DNA of 64,000 nucleotides from contig NZ_KE386488.1 of NCBI RefSeq assembly GCF_000427365.1, positions 2,143,882-2,207,881 of the forward strand. Direction: 5' to 3'. Of the stretch, positions 16,494 through 25,925 are shown one piece after another. This DNA is from Rikenella microfusus DSM 15922 (GTDB lineage: Bacteria > Bacteroidota > Bacteroidia > Bacteroidales > Rikenellaceae). A program made the position numbers and the translations under genes. Numbering within the stretch: position 1 is the stretch's first letter; each line of letters begins with the position of its first letter. The notes beneath the pieces were generated by a model. The model had not been told where the DNA came from and made no database searches. It saw only the letters and a program-made list of their open reading frames with translations.

Positions 16494-16764
16494 GTTTTTC
16501 CCGATGATATGCGTTCATGTATTGAGCTTGCGGGAGAGGCTTCGATGCTCACCGACTGAAATACATCGAAAATCAGCGATGCAGATAAGGTCGAGCAAAG
16601 TCGTATATGCTTGTCTTATGGGTTTATTTCGTATAACGCAGTATGCCGGCAGTCCGGGCGGGCGTTTTCCGGTTCGCGATTCCGGCGGTTTGGCTGTCCG
16701 GAGAATATTCCGTGCCCCGGCTGCGGGGGATTTTCGTGGAAGGGGGCGGATTTTGTGAGGTCCG

Positions 16765-17397
16765 TCAGCGGAAATCGATGACTTCGGTACCGGGATGCGC
16801 CGCGGCGTCGAACCGAAAGGTCGCTTCGGATACGGGAATACCGGGCCGCAGTTCCTCCAGGGTCAGTTCGACCGGTTTGTCGGCCGAAGGGGTGGCGATC
16901 GAGATGCGTTCGGGCAGCGAGGTCGCGGGGTCTATGTACAGAGTTACCGAGGTGTAGTCCGGCGTGGTCTCTTTCGGCGTCAGTTCCACGATTTGCAGGG
17001 TTTTGCCCCCGGAGGTCGTGAAATCGGGCAGCGAGCGGTGGTTGTAGTCCGCCGGGTCGATGTTCATCAGCTTCGAGGGGTTGGACAATACGCTGGGGTT
17101 GTTCGGGTCCAGCCGCTCGATGGTCACCTCCTGTTGCCCGGGGATGTAGTTCCAGAGGGTCGAGCCGTCGTAATAGAGTTCCTGGCCCCGGACACGGGCG
17201 GCGAACCGGCGGCCGCTGACGACCAGCGTCCCCCGCACCGTGCCGTCGCCTTCGACCGAGGCGGTGAAGGCGAGTTCGTAACTGGTGAAGGAGCGTACCT
17301 TTTCGCGGAGTTTGCCGAGGATGCCCTCCGACTGCCGGTCGGCGCGGGCGCCGCCGGCACCCAAAACCAGCAGGCAGACGCATAAGAGTTTTTTCAT
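16765..17397 (-). CDS. lolA: LolA-type outer-membrane lipoprotein carrier
   Basis: 210-residue periplasmic protein with signal peptide MKKLLCVCLLVLGAGGARA (1-19). The mature part has the LolA order: coiled N-terminal helix (KLREKVRSFTSYELAF), then the beta barrel with WNYIPGQQEVTIERLD and a C-terminal half ending TEVIDFR. LolA carries lipoproteins from the inner membrane to the outer membrane. It starts two bases after the ftsK stop, so ftsK-lolA are one operon, an arrangement seen in other Bacteroidetes and reminiscent of ftsK-lolA in E. coli. Confidence 0.88.
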   Translation of the reverse strand: MKKLLCVCLLVLGAGGARADRQSEGILGKLREKVRSFTSYELAFTASVEGDGTVRGTLVVSGRRFAARVRGQELYYDGSTLWNYIPGQQEVTIERLDPNNPSVLSNPSKLMNIDPADYNHRSLPDFTTSGGKTLQIVELTPKETTPDYTSVTLYIDPATSLPERISIATPSADKPVELTLEELRPGIPVSEATFRFDAAAHPGTEVIDFR

Positions 17398-17399
17398 GC

Positions 17400-20300
17400 T
17401 TATGAGAGGTTATCGAGTATCATTTCGAGCGACATCGGGTCGGTTACCAGCACCTGCCGGGGTTTGCCGCCGCCCTCGCTGTGTCCGACGATGCCTGCGG
17501 CTTCCAGCTGGTCGATCAGGCGCCCGGCGCGGTTGAAGCCGATCGAGAATTTGCGTTGGATGGTCGATGCCGATCCCTGCTGGTTGGCTACCACATATCG
17601 TGCCACTTCTTCGAAGAGCGAGTCTCGTTTGGCCAGCACGTCGCCGCCCGCAGCCGACGGCTCTTCGCCTTCGGGCGTGTATTCCGGCAGTTCGTAGGCC
17701 GACGGGTAGCCTTGCTGGTGCTCGATGTGGTCGGTGATCCGTTCCACTTCCGGCGTGTCGATAAAGGCGCACTGCACGCGGGTGGTCTCGTTGCCTGTGG
17801 AGATCAGCATGTCGCCTCGTCCGACGAGCTGGTTGGCGCCCGGCTGGTCGAGGATCGTGCGCGAGTCGATCATGCTGGTCACGCGGAAAGCGATGCGGGC
17901 CGGGAAGTTGGCCTTGATGACCCCCGTGATGATGTTGGTCGTGGGGCGCTGGGTGGCGATGATCAGGTGTATGCCCACGGCGCGTGCCAGCTGGGCGATA
18001 CGGGCGATCGGGGTTTCGATTTCGCGTCCGGCGGTCATGATCAGGTCGGCGAATTCGTCCACGATCACCACGAAATAGGGTAGGTAACGGTGTCCTTTTT
18101 CGGGGTTGAGACGCCGGTTGATGAACTTCTCGTTGTACTCTTTGATGTTCCGCACTTTGGCCGCTTTGAGCAGGTCGTAGCGGGCGTCCATCTCGATGCA
18201 GAGCGAATTGAGGGTGTAGATGACTTTCTGGGTGTCGGTGATGATCGCCTCTTCTTCGCTGGGCATCTTGGCCAGGAAATGTTTTTCGAGTTTGGAATAG
18301 AGGGTCAGTTCGACTTTCTTCGGATCGACGAGGATGAATTTCAGCTCGGCGGGGTGCTTTTTGTAGAGCAGCGAGGCGATGATGGCGTTCAACCCGACGG
18401 ATTTCCCCTGTCCGGTGGCGCCGGCTACCAGCAGGTGAGGCATCTTGGCCAGGTCGAATACGAAGGTCTCGTTCTGGATGGTCTTGCCCAGGGCGACGGG
18501 CAGGTCGGCGCGGGAATCGTGGAATTTGGGCGATTTGATGACCGAGTACATCGAAACGACCTCTTTGTCCTTGTTCGGCACTTCGATCCCGACGGTCCCT
18601 TTGCCGGGGATCGGCGCGATGATGCGGATGCCGAGGGCCGAGAGGCTCAGGGCGATGTCGTCCTCCAGGTTCTTGATCTTGCTGATACGCACGCCCGGCG
18701 CGGGGACGATTTCGTACAGGGTGACGGTCGGCCCGATAGTGGCCTCGATGGTGTCGATCCGGATGCCGAAGTTCTCCAACGTGGTGACGATGCGGTTTTT
18801 GTTTTCGACCAGCTCTTCGTCGGTGACGATCACTCGTTTGGTGTGGTCGTCCAGCAGCTCGACCGGGGGTTTGCGGTAATGCGAAAGCTCCAGCGTCGGG
18901 TCGTAAAGGTCGCTGCTGTTGATGACTTCGTCGTCCACCTGCTCTTCTTCGGGCTGTTCGACGATGAAGCCGGGGTCGTCCTCCTGCGGGGCGAAGGTCT
19001 GTACGGGAGGCCGCGAAGGGGCGGGCTGCGGCGCGTCGAACGTATCGTCCGGCGGTACGGCGGTGCCCGTGTGGGAGGGTACCGCCGGTTGCACGACCGG
19101 TTCCCGTGCGGCGAATTGCGGTTCGCCGACGGGCATGGCCGACGGGGCGGATTCCTGCGCGACGGGCGTTGCGGGACGGGTTTCCAGCGTGAACGGGATA
19201 TCGTCGGCCTCCTCCTCGCTTTCGTCCGATTCCGGCAGCCGGGTCGTATTCGGCTCCGCTGCCGCCTGGCCGTAATAGTTATAGTAGTATGCCTCCCGGT
19301 CGAAAGAGTAGATGATCGGTTGGCTCCATTCGTCGTAGCCGATCAGGTAGCCCCACGAACCGTTGTAGTTCTGTACCAGCCGTGCCCGGTCGGCGGGTTC
19401 GGGGCAGGCTGTGTCGGGTAGTGCCTGTCCGGTGATTCCGGTCGGTTCCGGGGCGGGAAGTACGACCGGTTTCGGAACGGGAACAGGAGCCGCATCCGGT
19501 TCCGCCGGGGTATCGGAGAGAGTTTCCGTGGTTTCGGCAGGGGTCGCTGCATCGGGTCGTTCCGGTTCGGCGGGGCCGGGCAGGGCGGTCTCCTGCAAAG
19601 CCAGTTCCTGCCGTTTTTGTTCCATGGCCGCCCGCATGCGGAGGATTTTTTCCTGGGCTTCGAGGTGTTCCAGTTCCCGACGCGTGCGTCTCTCTTCCGT
19701 CTTGCGCCGGTTATAGGCTCTCAATCCGGCGGCCCAGCTGCGGATCAGCAGGCTGTTGGCGTAGTATAGAGTCCCGCAGAAGGCGGCGATCACCAATAGC
19801 GAGGTCCCTTCGTAGCCGATCATGGCGTCCAGCCACCGGGCGATGAGTACGCCGTGCGTACCTCCCCAGCCGCTGCCGAAAACGTGCGGGTCGGGTCCGA
19901 AGAAGTGTCCGGCGGCGATCGAACCGACGATCATCAGCAAGATGGTCGAACGGATGGCTCTGCGCAGACGCAGAGATTTGAGTTTCAGAAGTTTGATGGC
20001 TATAAAAAAGACGATGAGCGGCAGCAGCTCGCCGAAAATGCCGAACCATCGGCCGACGATGCTGTCGGAGAGAATGGCCCCGATGCGTCCGCCCCAGTTC
20101 ATGGCGTCCTGGCGGATGTCGGTGAAGAGGTTGCCCCAGGTGGCGATGTTCTGGTCCACGTCCCAGTATATCAGGTAGGAAACGGTCGATACGGCGAGGT
20201 AGCCGGCCAGGAATAGCAGGATCAGACTGAGCCAGATGTACTGGTCGGTGGTTCCTTCTTCTTCGGGGAGAGGGGCCGGCTTGCGGGACGGCGGCACGGG

Positions 20301-20558
20301 GCGGGGGCTGCGTCTCGGGGCAGGAGGCGTGGTTCCGCCTGCGCGACGACCGGCGGCTGCATCCGTTGTGTCCGGCCGCCGGCTGGCCACCCGCTGTACC
20401 CGGTCGGTACGAAGCCGGTCGGGGCGGGAGACTGCTGTTTTTGCAGTCGGTGCCCGGCGCGGAGCGGGACGGGACGGGGTTGGCCCGGAAGCGCGTGCGG
20501 TGCGCCGGTCTTGCATAGCCCGTTCCGCGAGTTTGTCTGCCTGTCGTTTCGCTGCCAT
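17400..20558 (-). CDS. ftsK: DNA translocase FtsK/SpoIIIE
   Basis: 1052-residue chromosome-dimer and septal DNA pump. A basic N-terminal leader is followed by four membrane segments between about residues 105 and 285, a long Pro/Glu/Ala-rich linker (about 330-560), then the RecA-like motor with Walker A GATGQGKSVGLN near residue 712, Walker B YFVVIVDEFADL and IATQRPTTNIITG, and a C-terminal winged-helix gamma domain (ASTIQRKFSIGFNRAGRLID) that reads polar KOPS-like sites. Length fits. Upstream of lolA in one operon; its 5' gap holds a reverse copy of the inverted-end element. Confidence 0.96.
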   Translation of the reverse strand: MAAKRQADKLAERAMQDRRTARASGPTPSRPAPRRAPTAKTAVSRPDRLRTDRVQRVASRRPDTTDAAAGRRAGGTTPPAPRRSPRPVPPSRKPAPLPEEEGTTDQYIWLSLILLFLAGYLAVSTVSYLIYWDVDQNIATWGNLFTDIRQDAMNWGGRIGAILSDSIVGRWFGIFGELLPLIVFFIAIKLLKLKSLRLRRAIRSTILLMIVGSIAAGHFFGPDPHVFGSGWGGTHGVLIARWLDAMIGYEGTSLLVIAAFCGTLYYANSLLIRSWAAGLRAYNRRKTEERRTRRELEHLEAQEKILRMRAAMEQKRQELALQETALPGPAEPERPDAATPAETTETLSDTPAEPDAAPVPVPKPVVLPAPEPTGITGQALPDTACPEPADRARLVQNYNGSWGYLIGYDEWSQPIIYSFDREAYYYNYYGQAAAEPNTTRLPESDESEEEADDIPFTLETRPATPVAQESAPSAMPVGEPQFAAREPVVQPAVPSHTGTAVPPDDTFDAPQPAPSRPPVQTFAPQEDDPGFIVEQPEEEQVDDEVINSSDLYDPTLELSHYRKPPVELLDDHTKRVIVTDEELVENKNRIVTTLENFGIRIDTIEATIGPTVTLYEIVPAPGVRISKIKNLEDDIALSLSALGIRIIAPIPGKGTVGIEVPNKDKEVVSMYSVIKSPKFHDSRADLPVALGKTIQNETFVFDLAKMPHLLVAGATGQGKSVGLNAIIASLLYKKHPAELKFILVDPKKVELTLYSKLEKHFLAKMPSEEEAIITDTQKVIYTLNSLCIEMDARYDLLKAAKVRNIKEYNEKFINRRLNPEKGHRYLPYFVVIVDEFADLIMTAGREIETPIARIAQLARAVGIHLIIATQRPTTNIITGVIKANFPARIAFRVTSMIDSRTILDQPGANQLVGRGDMLISTGNETTRVQCAFIDTPEVERITDHIEHQQGYPSAYELPEYTPEGEEPSAAGGDVLAKRDSLFEEVARYVVANQQGSASTIQRKFSIGFNRAGRLIDQLEAAGIVGHSEGGGKPRQVLVTDPMSLEMILDNLS

Positions 20559-20613
20559 TTTGTGTCGTTTCTTCCGGTTGCCGGTTCGTGGGTGTTCTGT
20601 GGGTAAATCTATT

Positions 20614-20744
20614 TGGGTAATGATATACTATTTTACACCGCATTGTTTTTCCGGCTCTTTTGCCCGGGTTCGCATCGCCTCATTCCGTCCGGTGCGGAGC
20701 CGAGGGGGTTGGGAAACCGGTGTAAAGTCGTATATAGTCGCCTC
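20614..20744 (-). repeat. Dispersed inverted-end element, copy 4 (reverse)
   Basis: 131-bp copy in the opposite orientation: 20614-20638 (GATATACTATTTTACAC) and 20720-20744 (GTGTAAAGTCGTATATAGTC). The core TTGCCCGGGTTCGCATCGCC is the reverse complement of the conserved core in copies 1 and 2, with decay. It occupies most of the ftsK-murI gap. Confidence 0.75.
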
Positions 20745-20866
20745 TATTTGATGCCGAGGCCTGTTTTTCCATTGATTCCGACCCGCGTCCCCTTGGGCGG
20801 AATGCTCTGCGGCGTCGCAGAGTCGTAGGGGAAATCCTTACCTGATTTTTGGAAAATCGTATGCGC

Positions 20867-21658
20867 TTACCTCTTGTTTTTGTATTGTTCGGCTTTCGCC
20901 CGGAGCCTTTCGATATCCGTTTCGGTTCCGCTGCTGAGGAAACGGTGGCTGCCGGGACTCTTTCGGTCGGTCAACAGGTGCCGTTCGCGCAGCAGTTCTG
21001 CCGTGTGCCGCGCGACGGCAGGGGCGGGGTTGATGATATCCATATCCCGGTCGCCGATGATTTCGCGGATGGTATCCGTGAGCAGGGGAAAGTGCGTGCA
21101 GGCGAGTACCAGTTTGTCGGCTCTTGCCTCCAGCATCGGTTCGATATATTTTCGCAGCAGGTTTTCCGTTTCCGGCGTCGTTTCCCGGTCGTTTTCGACC
21201 TGTTCGACCAGGCCGTTCCCGGCTGTGGCGATGACCCGTATGCCGGAGGCGTATTTTTCTGCCGTTCGCCTGAACATGTCGCTGCCCAGGGTATAAGCGG
21301 TGCCCAGAATGCCGATCGTTCCGCTGCGGGTCGAAAGTGCTGCGGGTTTGACGGCGGGTTCCAGTCCGACGAAAGACTGGTCCGGCCAGCGTTCCCTGAG
21401 CGCGGCGATGGCGGCGGTGGTGGCGGTGTTGCAGGCGACGACGATAATTTTCGCCTTCTGGGCGATCAGGTTTTTGACTCCTGCGCTGACAAGGGCGGTG
21501 ATTTCGTCTTTTGTCCGGCCGCCGTACGGGCAGTGGGCGGTATCGGCCCAGTAAACGGTATCTTCGTGCGGCATCGCCCGGACGATTTCGGTCCAGATGC
21601 TGATGCCGCCCATGCCGGAGTCGATGATGCCGATCGGGGAGTGTTTGCCGGATGTCAT
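20867..21658 (-). CDS. murI: Glutamate racemase
   Basis: 263-residue enzyme making D-glutamate for peptidoglycan. Both catalytic cysteines are visible: VVACNTATTAA with Cys76 and LACTHFPLL with Cys187; the N-terminal IGIIDSGMGG and YWADTAHCPYGG are family marks. It is the last gene of the uppS-bamA-skp-murI row, but a terminator at 21693-21729 and a -7 box at 21682 suggest that it also has its own promoter. Confidence 0.95.
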   Translation of the reverse strand: MTSGKHSPIGIIDSGMGGISIWTEIVRAMPHEDTVYWADTAHCPYGGRTKDEITALVSAGVKNLIAQKAKIIVVACNTATTAAIAALRERWPDQSFVGLEPAVKPAALSTRSGTIGILGTAYTLGSDMFRRTAEKYASGIRVIATAGNGLVEQVENDRETTPETENLLRKYIEPMLEARADKLVLACTHFPLLTDTIREIIGDRDMDIINPAPAVARHTAELLRERHLLTDRKSPGSHRFLSSGTETDIERLRAKAEQYKNKR

Positions 21659-21681
21659 GTTTGCCTGTGTTTGCCGGTCAG

Positions 21682-21689
21682 CAAAGATA
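21682..21689 (-). promoter_or_regulatory. -7 promoter box for murI
   Basis: TATCTTTG on the minus strand fits TAnnTTTG, 23 bases before the murI ATG. The -33 position falls inside the adjoining terminator hairpin. Confidence 0.5.
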
Positions 21690-21692
21690 CGA

Positions 21693-21729
21693 AAAAAGGG
21701 GGCGCGTCCGAAAATTTTCGGACGCGCCC
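21693..21729 (-). terminator. Terminator after skp gene
   Basis: GGGCGCGTCCG-aaaatttt-CGGACGCGCCC stem followed on the minus strand by CCTTTTTTCG; 25 bases beyond the skp stop. Confidence 0.8.
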
Positions 21730-21754
21730 GGCAGTATCCGCTTGTTTTGCGGGA

Positions 21755-22279
21755 TTATTGGATGCCGAGGGACTGTTTGACCAGCGGCAGCATATTGACC
21801 ATCTGCGATTCGTTGTAGTAGGCGATGCCGCCCGCCGCCAGGTCGAATACGGCGGTCAGCCCCTGTTCTTTCGCCACTTTGGTAATGGCGGCCTGCGCTT
21901 TTTCCATGACCGGTTTGAGCAGGGTCATCTGTTTGGTCTGGATCTCCTGCTGGGCGGATTGCTGGAACTCTTCGAGGCGGGTCTGGAGATCGAAGAGGTC
22001 TTTTTCTTTCTGTTTACGGACGGTTTCCGACAGCGTGCTCAGGTTGCTTTGCAAGTCCTGGGCCTTGGTGGTCATTTCGGCCTGCATGGCTTTGAACTGG
22101 CTCTCCAGCTCTTTCCCCAGATCCGCTACCTGAGTCTGTACGGAATCGGTTTCGGGCATGGAGGAGAGCAGTTCCTGCGAGTTGAGGTAGCCGAATTTCT
22201 GCGCGTTCGCCGAGCCGGTCCCGATCAGCAGGAAAGCTGCTGCGGCCAGCGCCAGGGTCAGTTTCTGTGTGGTTTTCAT
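21755..22279 (-). CDS. OmpH/Skp-family periplasmic chaperone
   Basis: 174-residue exported protein: signal peptide from MKTTQKLTLALAAAAFLLIG to about residue 26, then two long helices (residues ~50-150, rich in Q, E, K: 'LQSNLSTLSETVRKQKEKDL') typical of Skp/OmpH prongs. Skp holds unfolded outer-membrane proteins for BamA. The start at 22279 is chosen because it gives a clean signal peptide; an in-frame start at 22351 overlaps the bamA stop. Placed directly behind bamA, as in many Gram-negatives. Confidence 0.9.
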   Translation of the reverse strand: MKTTQKLTLALAAAAFLLIGTGSANAQKFGYLNSQELLSSMPETDSVQTQVADLGKELESQFKAMQAEMTTKAQDLQSNLSTLSETVRKQKEKDLFDLQTRLEEFQQSAQQEIQTKQMTLLKPVMEKAQAAITKVAKEQGLTAVFDLAAGGIAYYNESQMVNMLPLVKQSLGIQ

Positions 22280-22350
22280 AATGTTGGATCTTGTTTTGTT
22301 AAATTTTCCGATTAGTGTTCTTATTGCAAACGTCGTGCTTTTTTTCGACA

Positions 22351-24948
22351 TTAGAAAGTCTGGCCCAGCGAGAAGCTGAATCGGCTGCCGGCGGCTTTGC
22401 CGTTCGAGTCGGTGGTCTTGTCGAAGCCGTAACCCCAGTCGATGCCCAGCATACCCATGTAGGGCAGGTAGACGCGCAGGCCGATCCCCGCCGAACGGTA
22501 GAGGCTGAACGGTTTGAACGATTCGAGGCTCGTGAAGGCGTTGCCCGCTTCGCCGAAGGCCAGCGCGTAAACCAGCGTTCCGCCCGTGCGTACCAGCGGA
22601 TAACGCATCTCGACGGTATATTTGCTGAAAATCCGGGCATAGACGCCGTAGTCGGCCATCGGGGTCAGGGCGTTGGTCTTATAACCGCGCAGGCCGATGG
22701 TTTCCACCCCGTAGAGGCTGTACCCGGAAAGGCCGTCGCCGCCCATCTGGAAACCTTCGAACGGCGAAGGCTTGTTCTTGTTGTAGCTGCCCAGATAGCC
22801 GAACTGGGCACGGGCCATCAGTACGAGTTTGTTGTTGGCCGACAGCGGCACGAACCATTGGGCGTTGAATTTCCATTTGTGGTATTCGATCCAGTGGTAA
22901 CGTTCGCGGTCGGTCATGGGCTGGCTGTAATCCTTGCCGTCGAATGCCGACCACGGCGGGGTCAGCGCCACCGACAGGTCGAATTTGGATCCGGAGGTGG
23001 GATATTGCATGATGTCGTCCACCGAGTTGCGGGAAATTCCCAGGTTCAGGGCCAAGGTGTTGCACGTACCGTTCGAGACCAGGAAGTAGGACCAGTTGTG
23101 GAGCCGGTAGCTCTGCATGGTCAGGCCGACGGAAAGAGTGAAGTAGGGGTCGGGCCAGTTGAGCCGTTTGCCGATGCCGATGCTCCCCCCGATCGTCCCG
23201 AAGTGGGCGGTGGCTTTCTGGCCGACGTAGTAGGCGTTGGTCTCGCGCGAGGTGTAGAACGATACCGAGAGGGAGGTGGGCTTGCGTCCGCCGAGCCACG
23301 GTTCGGTAAAGCTGACCGAAAGGGCGCGGTAATAACTGCCGTTGGTCTGTACTTTCAGTCCGATGGTCTGGTTGTCTCCGGCGGGATAGGGTCTCCAGGC
23401 TTTCTTGTTGAAGAAATTCCGCAGCGAGATGTTGGTGAAGTTGATACCGACCGAAGCGATGAACATGCCGGCGCCCCAGCCGCCGGAGAGTTCGAGCTGG
23501 TCGTTGGGGACCTCCTTGAGCGAGTAGTTGATGTCCACCAGTTCCTGCTGGATGTTGGGATTGACGTTCGGCAGCAGGGTCTGCGCGTCGAACTGCCCCA
23601 TGGAGGCGAGCCGTTGGTAGGTGCGCATCAGCAGCGCCTGGCTGTACAGTTCGCCCGGCATGGTGGAGAGTTCGCGCCGGATGACGTGGTCGTTGGTACG
23701 GGTGTTTCCGTCGAAGGTGACGTTCTTGATCCGGAACTGGCTGCCTTCGATGATCCGGATCTCCACGTCCACCGAATCGCCCGGGACGACGGTCTCGACC
23801 GGATCGGCCATGAAAGCCAGGTAGCCCTGGTCCTTATAGGTGTTGGCGATGGACATGTCGGTCGGATCCTGCCCGTTGAGCCGCGAGTTCATGGTTTCGC
23901 TGTCGTAGACGTCTCCCGGTTTCAGGCCGATGGTCTGTTCCAGAATCGAGGTCGGGTAGATCGTGTTGCCCAGCCAGGTGATGTTCCGGTAGTGGTATTT
24001 GTCGCCTTCCTGGAGCTTGATATAAACGCCCATACGTTTGGGCTTGTCCGGGATGGCGTAGGTGGAGTCCGCGACGATCACGGCGTCCCGGTACCCTTGC
24101 GAGCGGGCGTAGTTGCGCACGTTTTCGAGGTCTTCCTCGAAATCTTTTTCCTTGAATTTGGAGCTGCGCAGGAAGTTGATGCCCACTTTGTGGGTTTTTT
24201 TCATCGAGCGGGCCAGCTTCTTGGACGACAGGTTTTCGTTCCCTTCGAACTTGATCTCGCCGATACGGACTTTGTCTCCTTTCTCGATGTTGAAGTGTAC
24301 GACCACGGCGGTCTTGATCAGGGTGTCGGGCGTGACGGTATAGCTGATCTTGGCGTTGCGGAATGCCTTGTCGTCGTAATATTTGCGGATGAGGTCCATG
24401 CAGGTGGAGAGCAGGTAGTCGGACAGTTCCCCGTTCTGCCTGAGGCGCAGCTTTTCCTGCAATTCTTTCTTTTCGCTGCCTTTGATGCCGATGAAGTCCC
24501 AGCCGCGGACCTGTATCCGTTCGCGCAGGTAGAGGTCGAGGTCGATGGTGTCGGCCCGGAAAGAGGTGGCGACTTTCAGGTTGGCGAAAAACCGCCGGTC
24601 GAGCAGTCCCCGGGTGGCGATCGTGATAGCGTCGCCGGGTACCAGGATGGTGTCGCCGGCCGAAATGCCCAGATTGTCTATGACCATCTGGGGATCGACC
24701 GCCACGGCGCCGTGGACGCGTACTTTACCGACGATATAGGGTTTGGGTGTGTCGTTGTAATCCACGCGGGGAAGGACGTTCAGTTCTTTTTCCACGGAAC
24801 CGCCGAGCAGCGAGTCGTAGATCGGCATGACGGTGGCCATGGCGCGCGATATCGAGTCGGGGATGGCTATCTGTTGGGCACGGGCCGGAAAGGCGGCCCA
24901 TATCAGGGTGATCAGCGTCGCGAAAATCAGTCGTCTTGCAATCCTCAT
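22351..24948 (-). CDS. bamA: Outer-membrane protein assembly factor BamA
   Basis: 865 residues: signal peptide 1-24 (MRIARRLIFATLITLIWAAF...), about five POTRA domains up to residue ~430 (for example 'VGKVRVHGAVAVDPQMVIDN', 'KIGEIKFEGN'-like 'RIGEIKFEGNENLSSKKL', 'ITWLGNTIYPTSILEQTIGL', 'NVTFDGNTRTNDHVIRREL') and a C-terminal 16-strand barrel ending in phenylalanine (SFSLGQTF). VRGY/VRGF-equivalent loop is not obvious. It inserts outer-membrane beta barrels. In operon with uppS upstream (31-base gap) and skp downstream. Confidence 0.95.
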   Translation of the reverse strand: MRIARRLIFATLITLIWAAFPARAQQIAIPDSISRAMATVMPIYDSLLGGSVEKELNVLPRVDYNDTPKPYIVGKVRVHGAVAVDPQMVIDNLGISAGDTILVPGDAITIATRGLLDRRFFANLKVATSFRADTIDLDLYLRERIQVRGWDFIGIKGSEKKELQEKLRLRQNGELSDYLLSTCMDLIRKYYDDKAFRNAKISYTVTPDTLIKTAVVVHFNIEKGDKVRIGEIKFEGNENLSSKKLARSMKKTHKVGINFLRSSKFKEKDFEEDLENVRNYARSQGYRDAVIVADSTYAIPDKPKRMGVYIKLQEGDKYHYRNITWLGNTIYPTSILEQTIGLKPGDVYDSETMNSRLNGQDPTDMSIANTYKDQGYLAFMADPVETVVPGDSVDVEIRIIEGSQFRIKNVTFDGNTRTNDHVIRRELSTMPGELYSQALLMRTYQRLASMGQFDAQTLLPNVNPNIQQELVDINYSLKEVPNDQLELSGGWGAGMFIASVGINFTNISLRNFFNKKAWRPYPAGDNQTIGLKVQTNGSYYRALSVSFTEPWLGGRKPTSLSVSFYTSRETNAYYVGQKATAHFGTIGGSIGIGKRLNWPDPYFTLSVGLTMQSYRLHNWSYFLVSNGTCNTLALNLGISRNSVDDIMQYPTSGSKFDLSVALTPPWSAFDGKDYSQPMTDRERYHWIEYHKWKFNAQWFVPLSANNKLVLMARAQFGYLGSYNKNKPSPFEGFQMGGDGLSGYSLYGVETIGLRGYKTNALTPMADYGVYARIFSKYTVEMRYPLVRTGGTLVYALAFGEAGNAFTSLESFKPFSLYRSAGIGLRVYLPYMGMLGIDWGYGFDKTTDSNGKAAGSRFSFSLGQTF

Positions 24949-24979
24949 TAGTCTGTCTTGTGATCTGGGTTTGGGTGGG

Positions 24980-25726
24980 TTATAGGCGTCCGAAGCGGCG
25001 TTCGCGCCGTCCGTACTCCCGCAGGGCGGCCAGCATCTGGTCGCGTCCGAATTCCGGCCACAGGGTGTCGGTGAAGTATAGTTCGGTGTAGGAAAGCTGC
25101 CAGAGCAGGAAGTTGCTCAATCTTTGTTCTCCGCTGGTGCGGATCAGCAGTTCGGGATCGGGGATGCCGCGCGTGGCCAGATGGTCCGAAATCAGGGACG
25201 GGGTAATCTCGTCCGGGGAGAGGTCTCCTTGCTGCACGAGGGTGCCGATCTGCCGCATGGCTTCGGTGATTTCCCACCGCGCGCTGTAATTGAGCGCTAC
25301 GTTCAGGGTCATGCGCAGCTGCCGGTCCGGAATACGGACCGCTTGCGCGGTGCGGATGCTGGCCCGCAGGGATTCCGGCAGCGAGGCGAGGTCGCCGATG
25401 AAGTTCATCCGGATGCCTGCTCCGGTCAGGGTATCGAGTTCGGAGAGTATGGCGCCTGCGATCAGCTCCATGATACCGTCCACTTCGTCGGTCGGCCGGC
25501 CCCAGTTTTCCGTCGAGAAGGCATAAATGGTCAGATAGCCGACGCCCGCTTCGGCCGCGGTTTTGACGACTTCGCGCACGGCGTCCACGCCGTGCCGGTG
25601 TCCGAACAGGCGTTCTTCGCCCCGGCCTTTCGCCCATCGTCCGTTGCCGTCCATGATGACGGCTACGTGCCGGGGCACTTTATCGAGTGCTGTTTCGGGA
25701 GATATGTGGTTGTCGTTCTGTGTCAT
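24980..25726 (-). CDS. uppS: Isoprenyl (undecaprenyl diphosphate) synthase
   Basis: 248-residue cis-prenyltransferase making the C55 lipid carrier for cell-wall and surface polysaccharides. Conserved blocks are VAVIMDGNGRWA (Asp26 catalytic), GHRHGVDAVREVV, LTIYAFSTENWGRP and DPELLIRTSGEQRLSNFLLWQ. Full length. First gene of the uppS-bamA-skp cluster, with a -7 box about 100 bases upstream. Confidence 0.96.
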   Translation of the reverse strand: MTQNDNHISPETALDKVPRHVAVIMDGNGRWAKGRGEERLFGHRHGVDAVREVVKTAAEAGVGYLTIYAFSTENWGRPTDEVDGIMELIAGAILSELDTLTGAGIRMNFIGDLASLPESLRASIRTAQAVRIPDRQLRMTLNVALNYSARWEITEAMRQIGTLVQQGDLSPDEITPSLISDHLATRGIPDPELLIRTSGEQRLSNFLLWQLSYTELYFTDTLWPEFGRDQMLAALREYGRRERRFGRL

Positions 25727-25823
25727 AGATAATCAACACGGTTTCCTCTCCGTCGGTTCCGCCCGCAGGCGGCGGGAAAGGAAACGCCCTGCCGTGCATG
25801 TGCCTGTGAGGACGTGCAACACG

Positions 25824-25831
25824 CAAATATA
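25824..25831 (-). promoter_or_regulatory. -7 promoter box for uppS-bamA-skp
   Basis: TATATTTG on the minus strand fits TAnnTTTG and would give a 5' leader of about 90 bases. That leader contains the small hairpin CCGCCTGCGGGCGG. Confidence 0.4.
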
Positions 25832-25925
25832 GAACTTTTTTCCGCTTTGTAGCCATAGCTTCCCTTTTTTATGGGCGGCCTGCATGTAGGGGACTTATGG
25901 GGAAGCCGTTGCCGGCGGGGCGCGT

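Noticed and set aside
22315-24951. An 878-codon open frame antisense to bamA, and similar long antisense frames over ettA, the ABC-F genes and nusB
   Set aside because: Shadow frames of clearly identified genes; low-complexity Val/Gly/Phe/Arg-rich translations without motifs.
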